Positions 25,978 to 35,323 of a stretch of 64,000 nucleotides of DNA are shown here, one piece after another (positions within the stretch are counted from its first letter, which is position 1; each line of letters starts with the position of its first letter). This DNA comes from Vibrio atypicus (GTDB lineage Bacteria > Pseudomonadota > Gammaproteobacteria > Enterobacterales > Vibrionaceae): assembly GCF_009811315.1 (NCBI RefSeq), contig NZ_BLID01000008.1, positions 124,001 to 188,000 on the forward strand. The letters run 5' to 3'. The notes under the pieces are model-generated. The model did not search any database. It was given only the letters and a program-made list of their open reading frames with translations, and was not told where the DNA came from. The translations under genes and the position numbers were made by a program.

Positions 25978-27044
25978 AAATCGTAACAGTGGTGGGGGCT
26001 AGACCTCAATTTATTAAAGCCGGAACCGTTAGCAGAGAGCTACTTAACTATCCCAACGTTGAAGAAGTTATTGTGCACACTGGTCAGCACTATGACCAGA
26101 ATATGAGTGATATTTTTTTCGAAGAAATGAAAATCCCCAAGCCAACTTATTCGCTGGGTATTGGAGGTAAATCGCACGGTGCCATGACTGGTCAAATGAT
26201 TGAGTCCATTGAGAAGGTGCTCGTGGATGAAAAACCTGATTGGGTATTGGTTTATGGAGATACTAATTCTACATTAGCGGCTTCTCTTGCTGCATCGAAG
26301 TTGCACATTAAAGTTGCACACATTGAAGCTGGATTGCGTTCCTTTAATATGAAAATGCCAGAAGAAATAAATAGAATCCTTACCGATAGAGTGAGCTCGT
26401 TACTATTTTGTCCTACTCGAGCAGCGATTGATAACCTAGAGAGTGAGGGACTTAGCTTTTGGGATGGGGAAGCATTTCTTTCTGGTGATGTTATGCAAGA
26501 TGGTGCCCTGTTCTACAAATCATTGGCGATCAAACCTAAAAATCTGGGAATAGAAGGCCCTTTCATATTATCAACGATCCACCGAGCAGAAAATACAGAT
26601 GATCAATCGCGTCTACGTTCTATTTTCACTGCTCTTGAAAAGCTTGCGCTCGATACTCAAGTTGTTTTGCCATTACATCCAAGAACAAGAAATATCATTG
26701 CAAATTGGGGTATTAACTTATCAAAAAATATCAAAATTATAGACCCTGTAGGATATCTCAACATGGTGTGGCTTATTGATCACTGTAAACTCGTGATGAC
26801 TGATAGTGGAGGTTTACAAAAAGAAGCTTTCTTTTTTGCTAAGCCATGCATTACGTTACGAGATGAGACAGAGTGGGTTGAGCTTGTTGAGAACAAATTC
26901 AATGTTCTTGTGGGGGCGAGTTCAGAAAAAATCTTAACGTGCTACCATAATTTCCATTTTTCATCAGACTTTAAAATGAACTTATATGGTGGTGGGCATG
27001 CAGCGAAAAATATCATCAATACTTTAGTGACATATGAAAACTAA
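25974..27044 (+). CDS. wbpI: UDP-GlcNAc(3NAc)A 2-epimerase, WbpI type
   Basis: The 356-residue product is a non-hydrolysing sugar-nucleotide 2-epimerase: TVVGARPQFIKAG, VHTGQHYDQNMSDIFFEE, YGDTNSTLAASLAASK, HIEAGLRSFNMKMPEEINR, HRAENTDD, LPLHPRTRN and DSGGLQKEAFFF. It is closer in layout to WbpI than to WecB, and WbpB/WbpD/WbpE in the same operon supply its substrate. It completes UDP-ManNAc(3NAc)A. It lies 13 kb from wbpE among the glycosyltransferases. The neighbouring genes overlap by 4 and 11 bases. Confidence 0.9.
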   Translation: MKIVTVVGARPQFIKAGTVSRELLNYPNVEEVIVHTGQHYDQNMSDIFFEEMKIPKPTYSLGIGGKSHGAMTGQMIESIEKVLVDEKPDWVLVYGDTNSTLAASLAASKLHIKVAHIEAGLRSFNMKMPEEINRILTDRVSSLLFCPTRAAIDNLESEGLSFWDGEAFLSGDVMQDGALFYKSLAIKPKNLGIEGPFILSTIHRAENTDDQSRLRSIFTALEKLALDTQVVLPLHPRTRNIIANWGINLSKNIKIIDPVGYLNMVWLIDHCKLVMTDSGGLQKEAFFFAKPCITLRDETEWVELVENKFNVLVGASSEKILTCYHNFHFSSDFKMNLYGGGHAAKNIINTLVTYEN

Positions 27045-28260
27045 GCTTTGGTATATTTCTAAATACGCCAACATTAAACCGTTTGGTGCTGATACTCGCC
27101 AATCTATGCTGTGTAAGCAGTTTGCGAAGGCTGGTATGGATGTTCGTTTAGTTCTTTCTAATTCCTCGCATTTGTATGATAGTTTGCCGACGTTTAAACA
27201 GCGTTACCTTGATCAAGAGCATGATGGCTTTGATGTTACTTGGGTTAATACTCCAAAGTACGATAAAGCGACCAGTGTCAAACGTTTACTTGGCTGGTTG
27301 TATTTTGAGTTAATGGTGGTTTGGTTACTGATTAGCAAAAAATACCCTAAGCCTGATGTTGTTATCGCATCTTCTTTATCTTTGTTTTCAATTATTTCTG
27401 GCGCTTTTGCTAAGAAATTTTTTGGGGCGAAATTAGTTTTTGAAGTGCGTGATATTTGGCCTCAGACCTTAATGGATTTGAAAGGCTTATCATCTAAACA
27501 TCCTTTGGTAATGGTGCTTGGAAGTATGGAGAAGTGCGCTTACAAATATGCGGATGAAATCGTTGGTACCATGCCGGGGTTAGAGGCGCATGTTAAGAGC
27601 ATAGTAACAACAGATTGCCGAATAACCTGTATTCCTCAAGGGGTTGATCTGAGCTTTTACCATGATCAGCAAGAGGATATTGGCGATGATTATCGTACAT
27701 CTTATATCCCATTCGGCAAGTTTATTGTCACATATACGGGGACATTTGGTAGTGCCAACTCTTTGGATCGGATAATCGAATCGGCGAAACTCATTGAATC
27801 TCAAGGGTATCAAGATATTCATTTCTTATTTGTAGGAGATGGTTACCTCAAAGAGGATTTGGAGATGCATGCAAAAGGTTCAACAAATATTACATTTGCT
27901 CCGAAAGTAAAGAAATCTCAGGTGCAATCTATATTAGCTGCTTCGGATATCCTTGTTGCCGCGGTGCAAGATGAGCCCATCTATAAATATGGATTGTCAT
28001 TGAACAAATTTATTGACTATATGTATGCTTCCAAACCAATAGTGGCAATGTACTCAGGTTATCCGTCAATGATCAACGAAGCTGACTGCGGGGAGTATAC
28101 TCCTGCCAACGATCCTGTAGCTTTTGCTAACGCGGTCGTAGGTTTATACAAAAAACCTGTTGATGAACTTAGTATGATCGGTAAACGTGGTCATCAATTT
28201 GTTGTCGCCCAAAGAGAGGTGAGTGTTATCGCTAAGAAATATATGGAGCTTCTAGGATGA
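27034..28260 (+). CDS. Glycosyltransferase family 4, WbuB-like
   Basis: The 408-residue protein follows the WbuB/WbpH type of GT4. It begins KLWYISKYANIKPFGADTRQ, has VFEVRDIWPQTLMDLKGL, GLSLNKFIDYMYASKPIV and a VIASSLSLFSIISGAFAKKFFG stretch that may lie at the membrane. Such enzymes often add the second sugar to the lipid-linked primer, and this gene directly precedes the PglC-like primer transferase (4-base overlap). The donor is unknown; ManNAc3NAmA- or fucosamine-like sugars are typical for this group. Confidence 0.85.
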   Translation: MKTKLWYISKYANIKPFGADTRQSMLCKQFAKAGMDVRLVLSNSSHLYDSLPTFKQRYLDQEHDGFDVTWVNTPKYDKATSVKRLLGWLYFELMVVWLLISKKYPKPDVVIASSLSLFSIISGAFAKKFFGAKLVFEVRDIWPQTLMDLKGLSSKHPLVMVLGSMEKCAYKYADEIVGTMPGLEAHVKSIVTTDCRITCIPQGVDLSFYHDQQEDIGDDYRTSYIPFGKFIVTYTGTFGSANSLDRIIESAKLIESQGYQDIHFLFVGDGYLKEDLEMHAKGSTNITFAPKVKKSQVQSILAASDILVAAVQDEPIYKYGLSLNKFIDYMYASKPIVAMYSGYPSMINEADCGEYTPANDPVAFANAVVGLYKKPVDELSMIGKRGHQFVVAQREVSVIAKKYMELLG

Positions 28261-28853
28261 AGAGACTGTTTGATTTCACTACGTCGTTGATAGCACTGAT
28301 TGTATTATCCCCAATCATTGCACTCGTTGCTTACAAGATTAAGAACAACTTGGGTTCCCCAGTACTTTTTCGTCAAACTCGCCCAGGATTGAATGGTAAA
28401 CCTTTCGAAATGATCAAGTTTCGGACAATGAAAGATGCCACGGACAAAGACGGTAACCCACTTCCTGATTCTGAGCGTATGACGCCATTCGGCGATAAGC
28501 TAAGAAACTCTAGTCTAGATGAACTACCCGAACTTTGGAATGTTCTTAAAGGCGAAATGAGTCTTGTTGGCCCTAGGCCGTTGCTTATGCAATATCTTCC
28601 TCTGTACAATAAAGAGCAAGCTAGACGCCATGATGTTCGCCCAGGTGTAACAGGTTGGGCACAAATAAATGGGCGCAATGCAATCAGTTGGGATGAAAAG
28701 TTCAAGCTTGATGTTTGGTATGTTGATAATCGTTCATTTTGGCTTGATATTAAAATCCTCTTTTTTACAGTTAAAAAAGTGTTTGTAAAAGAGGGTATTT
28801 CAGCAGATGGACATGTCACTATTGAACCATTCAAAGGAAATGCCGATGACTAA
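28257..28853 (+). CDS. Initiating phosphoglycosyltransferase, PglC type
   Basis: The 198-residue product has one N-terminal membrane segment (about residues 5-25) and the small bacterial sugar-transferase domain: KFRTMKDA, SSLDELPELWNVLKGEMSLVGPRPLL, RPGVTGWAQINGRN and DVWYVDNRSFWLD. This size and motif set matches PglC, which moves phospho-di-N-acetylbacillosamine to undecaprenyl phosphate, rather than the longer WbaP or multi-span WecA enzymes. PglD-, PglE- and PglF-like genes follow, so the O-unit probably starts on a bacillosamine-type sugar. Confidence 0.9.
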   Translation: MKRLFDFTTSLIALIVLSPIIALVAYKIKNNLGSPVLFRQTRPGLNGKPFEMIKFRTMKDATDKDGNPLPDSERMTPFGDKLRNSSLDELPELWNVLKGEMSLVGPRPLLMQYLPLYNKEQARRHDVRPGVTGWAQINGRNAISWDEKFKLDVWYVDNRSFWLDIKILFFTVKKVFVKEGISADGHVTIEPFKGNADD

Positions 28854-29466
28854 ATGCGCCATTTTAGGTGCTAGTGGCCATGGGAAAGTGATTGCTGAGA
28901 TAGCGGAGCTTAACGGTTATCGTGAAATTCACTTTTTTGATGATCGTTGGCCTGCCTTGAAAAATGTCGAGCATTGGAGCGTGTTGGGAGACAGTGATAC
29001 TCTGCTGAAGCATGCGACATCATACGATTTAGTGGTAGTTGCGATAGGCAATAATCATATCCGATTGCCAAAAATTAAGGCTCTTGAGCAAGCCGAAGCC
29101 GTTTTAAAACCATTGATACATCCGTCTGCATCGGTGAGTGGTTACGCTCAGTTAGGACTAGGTACGGTCGTAATGGCGAATGCTGTCGTGAACCCTTTTG
29201 TGACTATAGGCGTTGGGTGTATCATCAATACTTCTAGTTCCATCGACCATGATTGTATAATATCAGACGGCGTTCATATCAGCCCAGGCGCTAATATTGC
29301 AGGTGGTGTAACAATCTCAGAATACTCCTGGATAGGTATTGGCTCTCAAGTAAAGCAGTTGGTAACGATAGGTAAAGATGCCACAATCGGTGCCGGAGCT
29401 ACTGTTATTCATGATGTCGCTGATGATGCCACAGTTGTTGGAACTCCTGCTCGTCCTCTTTCATAA
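28846..29466 (+). CDS. Sugar O/N-acetyltransferase, PglD type
   Basis: AAAGGA at 28833-28838 favours ATG 28846, giving 206 residues (MTKCAILGASGHGKVIAEIA). A PglD-type N-terminal nucleotide-sugar domain is followed by left-handed beta-helix repeats with SSIDHDCIISDGVHISPGAN, whose His is catalytic in PglD, and a C-terminal VVGTPAR. PglD acetylates the 4-amino group of UDP-4-amino-QuiNAc. The gene overlaps the PglC-like gene by 8 bases and precedes the matching aminotransferase by 14. Confidence 0.88.
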   Translation: MTKCAILGASGHGKVIAEIAELNGYREIHFFDDRWPALKNVEHWSVLGDSDTLLKHATSYDLVVVAIGNNHIRLPKIKALEQAEAVLKPLIHPSASVSGYAQLGLGTVVMANAVVNPFVTIGVGCIINTSSSIDHDCIISDGVHISPGANIAGGVTISEYSWIGIGSQVKQLVTIGKDATIGAGATVIHDVADDATVVGTPARPLS

Positions 29467-29480
29467 CATAAGGTTTTATT

Positions 29481-30662
29481 GTGCTAAATACGCCCTTTTC
29501 CCCTTGGCCATCATATACCGAAGAAGAATCAAACGCGGTTTCAAGAGTATTGCTTTCGAATAAAGTCAATTACTGGACTGGAACAGAGTGTCGTGAGTTC
29601 GAAAAAGAGTTCGCTGCTTGGGTTGGCTGTGATTATGCGATTGCATTAGGTAATGGGACCTTGGCTCTGGATTTGGCATTAAAAGCACTTGATGTGGGGG
29701 AAGGTGACGAAGTGATCACTACACCACGTACCTTTTTAGCGTCAGCGTCATCGATTGTGACGGCAGGAGCTAACCCAGTATTTGCAGATGTGGATCTAAA
29801 TAGCCAGGCTATTACGGCAGCCTCTATAGAAGCTGTTCTTACTGATAAAACCAAAGCCGTGATAGTTGTGCACCTCGCTGGTATGCCTGCGGAAATGGAT
29901 GACATTATGGCTCTATCTGAGAAGCATGGTTTTAAAGTCATTGAGGATTGTGCTCAAGCACATGGCGCCAAATATAAAGGTCGAAGTGTAGGTAGTATTG
30001 GCCACATAGGAGCATGGTCTTTTTGCCAAGATAAAATCATGACCACTGGTGGAGAAGGCGGCATGGTGACGACAAACGATAAAACTCTCTGGGATACTAT
30101 GTGGTCTTACAAAGATCACGGAAAAAGCTACGACGCTATCTACAATCGCCAGCATCCACCAGGATTTCGTTGGCTACATGAGTCTTTTGGGACCAATTGG
30201 CGAATGACAGAAATGCAGGCCGCAATTGGGCGTATACAGCTACAGCGTATGCCTGAGTGGACTGAAGTAAGACAATCTTACGCGTTGATTATTGATCAAG
30301 CTGTAAGTGATCTACCTTTAGTCCGCCGTGTTGAAGTGCCAGAGTATGCTGAACATGCGGAATACAAGCACTACTTGTTTGTGGCTCCTGAACTATTAGC
30401 TGACGGTTGGAATCGCGATCGAATCGTTGATGAAATGGTTGCGCGTGGTGTTCCAGCTTTTCAGGGGAGTTGCTCTGAGGTTTATCTTGAAAAAGCATTT
30501 GATAGCACACCATGGCGCCCAGAAAAGCGTCTCCCAAATGCCGTTGAACTTGGTGAAACAAGCTTAATGTTTTTAGTGCACCCAACACTCACTGAGGATG
30601 AAATAGAAAAAACCGCTTTCGTTTTGCGTGAAATCATCACTAACGCAACGCGCTGTGATTAA
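29481..30662 (+). CDS. UDP-4-keto-6-deoxy-GlcNAc aminotransferase, PglE type
   Basis: The 393-residue DegT/DnrJ-family enzyme starts at GTG 29481 with AAGG upstream. It has GNGTLALDLALKALDVGEGDEV, TPRTFLASASSI, VIEDCAQAHGAKYKG and the PLP-lysine segment SFCQDKIMTTGGEGG. The DKIMTTGGEG form is common in PglE/WecE-like proteins of O-antigen loci. With the WbpM-like dehydratase downstream and the PglD-like enzyme upstream, it would form UDP-N-acetylbacillosamine precursors. Confidence 0.86.
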   Translation: MLNTPFSPWPSYTEEESNAVSRVLLSNKVNYWTGTECREFEKEFAAWVGCDYAIALGNGTLALDLALKALDVGEGDEVITTPRTFLASASSIVTAGANPVFADVDLNSQAITAASIEAVLTDKTKAVIVVHLAGMPAEMDDIMALSEKHGFKVIEDCAQAHGAKYKGRSVGSIGHIGAWSFCQDKIMTTGGEGGMVTTNDKTLWDTMWSYKDHGKSYDAIYNRQHPPGFRWLHESFGTNWRMTEMQAAIGRIQLQRMPEWTEVRQSYALIIDQAVSDLPLVRRVEVPEYAEHAEYKHYLFVAPELLADGWNRDRIVDEMVARGVPAFQGSCSEVYLEKAFDSTPWRPEKRLPNAVELGETSLMFLVHPTLTEDEIEKTAFVLREIITNATRCD

Positions 30663-30693
30663 ACAACCAATAAAACCTTTAGGAAAGTGATTC

Positions 30694-32598
30694 GTGCGTT
30701 TTCTGTTTACATTATCACGCCCCGTAAAACGTGTCGTTGGTGTACTTTCTGATGCGTTAGCCATTACAGCTGCGTTTTGGGGAGCCTATTATACCCGAAT
30801 GGGCGATATTTCTGAGTATGTCGCTGACCCAGAGTATTGGTTTCTTTTAGCTGCCCTTATTGTTGCTACAATCGCTATTATTGTTCGTAGTGGTTTATAT
30901 CGTGCGATTTTGCGCTATATGAGCACCGCGGCGATTGTTTCTGTATCTGCAACGGCGGCTGTATCAGCTCTGTTAGTTGTGTTGTTGGCACACTACCTCC
31001 AGGTCTTTCTTCCTCGCTCTGTTCCTTTCATATATGCAAGCTACTTTGTGATATTTTCTGGGGGCTCTCGTCTGCTAATGAAGCACTATATTAATAGTGC
31101 GTTATCGAGTGATTCTGAACCCGTTATCATTTATGGTGCCGGCTCTGCAGGTCGCCAATTAGTCAACCTTATTCGGCAGGGAAAAGAGTACAAAGTAGTT
31201 GCGTTTATCGATGATGATAAGTCACTCAAGAAAACTACCATTCATGGTATTACGGTATTTAGACGCTCTAAGCTCAAATCTCTGGTCGAAAAGCACAGCG
31301 TTGCTAAAGTTTTGTTAGCTATACCTTCCGCTTCTCGTGGCCAGCGCCGAGATATTATCGAGCGCTTGACTGAGCTTCAAGTTGAAGTACTGACGGTTCC
31401 TAACCTTGATGACATTATCAACGGCAGCTTTCAACTAGATCAGTTAAAAGAAGTGACGGTCGAAGATCTACTGGGCCGAGATACTGTAGAGCCGAATCAA
31501 GAGCTATTAGAGAAAAACATTACAGGCAAAGTTGTAATGGTCACAGGAGCTGGTGGCTCAATTGGTTCTGAACTTTGCCGTCAAATTATTAGTAATCGAC
31601 CACAAGCGTTGGTCTTATTTGAACTGTCTGAATTTGGCTTATATCAGATTGATCGAGAGGTTAATCAATTAGTTAATGACTTAGGTTTAGAAATTACTGT
31701 CTTCCCCATTTTAGGCTCAGTACAAAATAGTGAACGCCTAAAGTCTGTGATGAGTTCGTTTAAGGTCCAGACGGTCTATCACGCTGCCGCTTATAAGCAT
31801 GTCCCATTGGTTGAATACAACGTTATCGAAGGCGTGGAAAACAATATCTTCGGCACTTTCCGAACAGCACAAGCAGCTGTAGCCTCAAAGGTTGAATCCT
31901 TTGTTCTTATATCGACTGATAAAGCTGTTAGACCAACCAATGTTATGGGGACCACCAAACGCATGGCAGAACTTGGCCTTCAAGCATTAGCTGAACAAGA
32001 AGAGCTGAAGGAAAATGGCACCCGCTTTTGTATGGTTCGCTTTGGCAACGTTTTAGGCTCTTCTGGTTCAGTTATTCCATTATTCAAAAAACAGATCGCG
32101 ATGGGGGGGCCAGTAACTGTGACTCATCCTGATATTATTCGCTACTTCATGACTATTCCGGAAGCCGCTCAATTGGTTATTCAAGCAGGGGCTATGGGCA
32201 AAGGTGGAGATGTGTTTGTTTTAGATATGGGAGAGCCAGTCAAAATTGCAGAGCTGGCAATAAATCTTATTCACCTTTCTGGACTCGAAATAAAAGATGA
32301 ATCTAATCCAGAAGGAGAGATTGAAATTCATTATTCAGGTCTTCGCCCTGGTGAGAAACTGTTTGAAGAGTTATTGATTGGTGATAATGTCAGTCAAACA
32401 GAGCACCAACGTATATTGACTGCTAATGAAAGTTATTTATCGGTCGAAGACTATCAAGAGTTGTTGCAACAAATAGACGATGCTTGTCACATTACTGCTC
32501 ACGAGCAGATACGTCAGTTGCTCTTGGATGCCCCTACTGGTTTTGCGCCAACTGATGGCATTGGTGACTTAGTGTGGAATGCGAGTCAGCGAGCTTAA
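30694..32598 (+). CDS. wbpM: UDP-GlcNAc 4,6-dehydratase, WbpM/PglF type
   Basis: The 634-residue protein begins at GTG 30694 with AGGA upstream. It has four membrane segments in the first 140 residues, a CoA-binding-like Rossmann domain (IIYGAGSAGRQL near residue 147) and a catalytic SDR domain (TGAGGSIGSELCRQI near residue 285; TDKAVRPTNVMGTTKRMAE with Met in place of the usual Tyr). That is the long WbpM/PglF form, which makes UDP-4-keto-6-deoxy-GlcNAc. It is the last gene of the operon; wbpM is often at the end of such loci. A terminator follows. Confidence 0.93.
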   Translation: MRFLFTLSRPVKRVVGVLSDALAITAAFWGAYYTRMGDISEYVADPEYWFLLAALIVATIAIIVRSGLYRAILRYMSTAAIVSVSATAAVSALLVVLLAHYLQVFLPRSVPFIYASYFVIFSGGSRLLMKHYINSALSSDSEPVIIYGAGSAGRQLVNLIRQGKEYKVVAFIDDDKSLKKTTIHGITVFRRSKLKSLVEKHSVAKVLLAIPSASRGQRRDIIERLTELQVEVLTVPNLDDIINGSFQLDQLKEVTVEDLLGRDTVEPNQELLEKNITGKVVMVTGAGGSIGSELCRQIISNRPQALVLFELSEFGLYQIDREVNQLVNDLGLEITVFPILGSVQNSERLKSVMSSFKVQTVYHAAAYKHVPLVEYNVIEGVENNIFGTFRTAQAAVASKVESFVLISTDKAVRPTNVMGTTKRMAELGLQALAEQEELKENGTRFCMVRFGNVLGSSGSVIPLFKKQIAMGGPVTVTHPDIIRYFMTIPEAAQLVIQAGAMGKGGDVFVLDMGEPVKIAELAINLIHLSGLEIKDESNPEGEIEIHYSGLRPGEKLFEELLIGDNVSQTEHQRILTANESYLSVEDYQELLQQIDDACHITAHEQIRQLLLDAPTGFAPTDGIGDLVWNASQRA

Positions 32599-32614
32599 AA
32601 AGAGTTGAACATTC

Positions 32615-32643
32615 AAAAGTCTAGCCAAATAAGCTAGGCTTTT
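32615..32643. terminator. Bidirectional terminator between wbpM and birA
   Basis: An 11-bp stem with one wobble pair (32615-32625 with 32633-32643) and a 7-base loop ends in TTTT on the plus strand and in AAAA/TTTT on the minus strand. It lies between the convergent wbpM and birA genes and likely stops both transcripts. Confidence 0.75.
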
Positions 32644-32650
32644 GATTCGT

Positions 32651-33616
32651 TTAATTTGCATTGTCACGCAAAGAAATCTCCCCACCAATAAAGCTCTCAA
32701 CGCTATTTTCTGTCTCGAGTAATACAGCACCTTGCTCATTAATTCCGCGGCAAATCCCCGTGATTTCTCTTGGTCCCATAATCAGCTTTATTGGTCTATC
32801 TAAAAAGTTATCTAGGCGGTTCCAGCGTTCAACAAAGCCTTGCATACCATACATTTCATAATCCGTGAGGGCTGTATGGAGTGTGGTGATTAAGCTAATC
32901 GCAAGCTTGTTACGATCAATGCTGTCAGTGCCTGCCACATCTTTTAAGCTGGCCCAAGGCTGGGTGATGCCTTCGGTTTGTTCCGCCATCATCAAGTTCA
33001 TACCTGTACCAATCACTAGGTTAGCTGCAGCGCCAGCTTGGCCCGACATCTCGACTAAAATACCTGCTAGTTTTCGATCTTGGTAGTAGAGGTCATTTGG
33101 CCATTTGAGTTTGACCCCTTCAATGCCAAGTTTTTCGAGCGCTTCTACAATGGCAACCCCGACCACTAAGCTTAGTCCCATCGCGGCAGCCATTCCGGCA
33201 TCAAGTCGCCAAAACATAGACATGTATAAGTTTGCACCAAAAGGGGAGACCCATTCTCTGCCACGTCGGCCGCGACCTTTTGCCTGATACTCGGCAACAC
33301 AAACAGCACCAGACTCAAGTGAATCAACTTTATCGAGTAAATACTGGTTAGTAGAGTCAATCACCGGAATGAGCTCGACTAAAGCGCCAAACTGAGCGCT
33401 AAGTACCTTTTCATCTAGCAACTGCATCGGCTGGGCAAGTTGATAGCCTTTACCTTGAACGCGATATATATCGACGCCCCATTCTTGAATGCCTTTGATA
33501 TGCTTACTAATCGCAGCGCGAGAGACACCAAATTGCTCGCCTAGCTCTTCACCAGAGTGAAAACCGCCTTCAGCAAGCGTCTTTAAGATGGTGAGTTTAA
33601 TAGTGTGCTCTTTCAT
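32651..33616 (-). CDS. birA: Biotin-protein ligase / biotin operon repressor
   Basis: The 321-residue protein has an N-terminal winged helix (residues about 5-60, EELGEQFGVSRAAISKHIKGI) and a ligase domain with STNQYLLD, the GRGRRGREWVSPFGANLYMS biotinyl-AMP loop, LKWPNDLYYQDRKLAGILVE and a C-terminal SH3-like region. Both functions are therefore retained: biotinylation of the biotin carboxyl carrier protein and repression of bio genes. It overlaps murB by 4 bases (ATGA), the usual murB-birA pair of gamma-proteobacteria. It marks the return to conserved chromosome. Confidence 0.95.
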   Translation of the reverse strand: MKEHTIKLTILKTLAEGGFHSGEELGEQFGVSRAAISKHIKGIQEWGVDIYRVQGKGYQLAQPMQLLDEKVLSAQFGALVELIPVIDSTNQYLLDKVDSLESGAVCVAEYQAKGRGRRGREWVSPFGANLYMSMFWRLDAGMAAAMGLSLVVGVAIVEALEKLGIEGVKLKWPNDLYYQDRKLAGILVEMSGQAGAAANLVIGTGMNLMMAEQTEGITQPWASLKDVAGTDSIDRNKLAISLITTLHTALTDYEMYGMQGFVERWNRLDNFLDRPIKLIMGPREITGICRGINEQGAVLLETENSVESFIGGEISLRDNAN

Positions 33617-34659
33617 GCTCTATTCTCCAAAATTTGTGCGAGATAGGTCTCTTGCTGGCTGCCCATAAAGCGCACTTCGTGTTCTAGCATCACGCCAAAT
33701 TTGTCCAGTACGCTTGCTTGCACTTTTGCTGCAAGGTTGGTCACATCTTCTGCGGTCGCAGAGCCTGTATTCACCAACACAAGCGCTTGGTTTGGATGAA
33801 CTTGAGCACCGCCAATCGTTGTGCCTTTTAAGCCGCATTGGTCGATGAGCCAGCCCGCTGCTAACTTCAGACCATTATCGGCTGGGTAGGCGACTAAATC
33901 TGGGAATTGCGATTTGAGATTTTGATGTTGTTGGTTGGAAATTATCGGGTTCTTAAAAAAACTCCCAGCATTTCCAGTGACTGATGGATCGGGTAGCTTG
34001 GTCATACGCACTTGGCAAACTTGGTCAAAGATTTGTTTAGCAGTTACGATTGAACTATCAAATTCTCTAAGCGGTCCGTATTCAATATTCGGTTGCCACT
34101 GTTTCGTAAGCTTTAAACCTAAAGCCACAACAATCGCTTTTTGATATAAGCTTTGCTTGAAAATCGAGTCTCGATAACCAAATTGACACTCGCTCGCGGA
34201 TAGGCGTTTTACTGCAAATGTCTCTAAACAAAGAATATCGACGTATTCACACACATCTTGCAGTTCAATGCCATAAGCGCCGATATTTTGAATTGGAGCA
34301 CTGCCTGCGCAACCAGGAATGAGTGCTAAGTTTTCAAGCCCGTCATAACCTTGTTCAACGCTCCACTCGACCAAAGATGGCCAATCTTCACCGCCAGCAA
34401 TATGCAAATGCCAATATGCGTCAGTCTCGGTCACCGATTTACCCAGCAAACGGTTGATCATTACCACACCTTGGAAGTGTTCAGTAAAGAGCATATTACT
34501 GCCTTTTCCAATCATCAATTTAGGATGCGCTTGCCATTGTGGGTTCTGATAGGCGGCAATAATGTCGTCTACGCTGTGAACTTCAATTAGGTAGTCACAA
34601 GTTTGTGAAATAGAAAACGTATGGTAGGGCGCAAGGTTAGCGTTGGTCATTATTTGCAT
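33613..34659 (-). CDS. murB: UDP-N-acetylenolpyruvoylglucosamine reductase
   Basis: The 348-residue protein has a FAD-binding N-terminal part (LMIGKGSNMLF, GLENLALIPGCAGSAPIQNIGAYG), the VTGNAGSFFKNP segment with the catalytic Ser, and the type-I C-terminal loop LAAGWLIDQCGLKG. It makes UDP-MurNAc for peptidoglycan. The start at 34659 (MQIMTNANLAPYHTF) matches the MQI-type start of Vibrio MurB; an ATG 9 bases inside is possible. It is transcribed away from the GNAT gene and is coupled to birA. Confidence 0.95.
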   Translation of the reverse strand: MQIMTNANLAPYHTFSISQTCDYLIEVHSVDDIIAAYQNPQWQAHPKLMIGKGSNMLFTEHFQGVVMINRLLGKSVTETDAYWHLHIAGGEDWPSLVEWSVEQGYDGLENLALIPGCAGSAPIQNIGAYGIELQDVCEYVDILCLETFAVKRLSASECQFGYRDSIFKQSLYQKAIVVALGLKLTKQWQPNIEYGPLREFDSSIVTAKQIFDQVCQVRMTKLPDPSVTGNAGSFFKNPIISNQQHQNLKSQFPDLVAYPADNGLKLAAGWLIDQCGLKGTTIGGAQVHPNQALVLVNTGSATAEDVTNLAAKVQASVLDKFGVMLEHEVRFMGSQQETYLAQILENRA

Positions 34660-34718
34660 CAGCGTTATCGAGTCATCTAAACTGCGCGTATTCTACCTTA
34701 AAAAACTATTGGGCGATA

Positions 34719-35144
34719 ATGAGCGTGTTAACAATCGAAACCTTAGACCCGATCAAACTGCCTTTGGTGGCGCGTCTGTATAAGCAGTATTATCCATCGG
34801 GCAAAGCGAAAAAGGATGAGCTGACTATCGTCGGCTACGAGCAAGCTAACATGGTGGCGGTCGTGCGCTTTCGTAACATAGAAGAGTACCGCTTGCTCAC
34901 CGGAATGCTGGTGGTTCCGGAGCAAAGAGAAAAAGGATTCGGTCATCAATTGATGGCACATTGCCGTGAACAGATACTAACGGCAAATGATTACTGCTTT
35001 GCTTATCAACACCTAGAAAGCTTTTACACTCAGCATGGTTTCATAACACAGCAAGAACAACAATTGCCAAACTCACTGAAACAGCTCTTTCAGCGCTACT
35101 CGAATAGCGGTAAGAAACTGGTCGCGATGCAATATCAGGGATAA
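34719..35144 (+). CDS. GNAT-family N-acetyltransferase, unknown substrate
   Basis: The 141-residue protein carries the GNAT acetyl-CoA loop in GMLVVPEQREKGFGHQLMAHC (about residues 62-82) preceded by a beta-strand VAVVRFR, and ends with YTQHGF, typical of the fold's C-terminus. It is short but complete. It stands alone, divergent from murB with a 59-base gap. The substrate is not predictable. Confidence 0.75.
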   Translation: MSVLTIETLDPIKLPLVARLYKQYYPSGKAKKDELTIVGYEQANMVAVVRFRNIEEYRLLTGMLVVPEQREKGFGHQLMAHCREQILTANDYCFAYQHLESFYTQHGFITQQEQQLPNSLKQLFQRYSNSGKKLVAMQYQG

Positions 35145-35323
35145 GCGTTAAGGCTTTGATGATTATCAATAATCACGCCAATCTGCGCTAAACTTTCATC
35201 AGGCTGTGAGCTAAGGACAATTCTTAGCCAGTCAAATGCTAAACTGGCGCAGCAATTCTAGGCAAAATCCTCCATATTTTGATAATATCGCTCTCCACTT
35301 TAAGTAAAGGTATTACATCCAAC

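Noticed and set aside
25974..27044. WecB (ECA/ManNAc pathway)
   Set aside because: Context with wbpB, wbpD and wbpE and the overall motif set favour the WbpI branch.
28373..28834. 153-residue minus-strand reading frame
   Set aside because: It is fully antisense to the PglC-like gene, whose motifs are intact; no motif or start site of its own.
35227..35248. Inverted repeat upstream of pssA as terminator
   Set aside because: Stem of only 6 bp with a 10-base loop and no T run.
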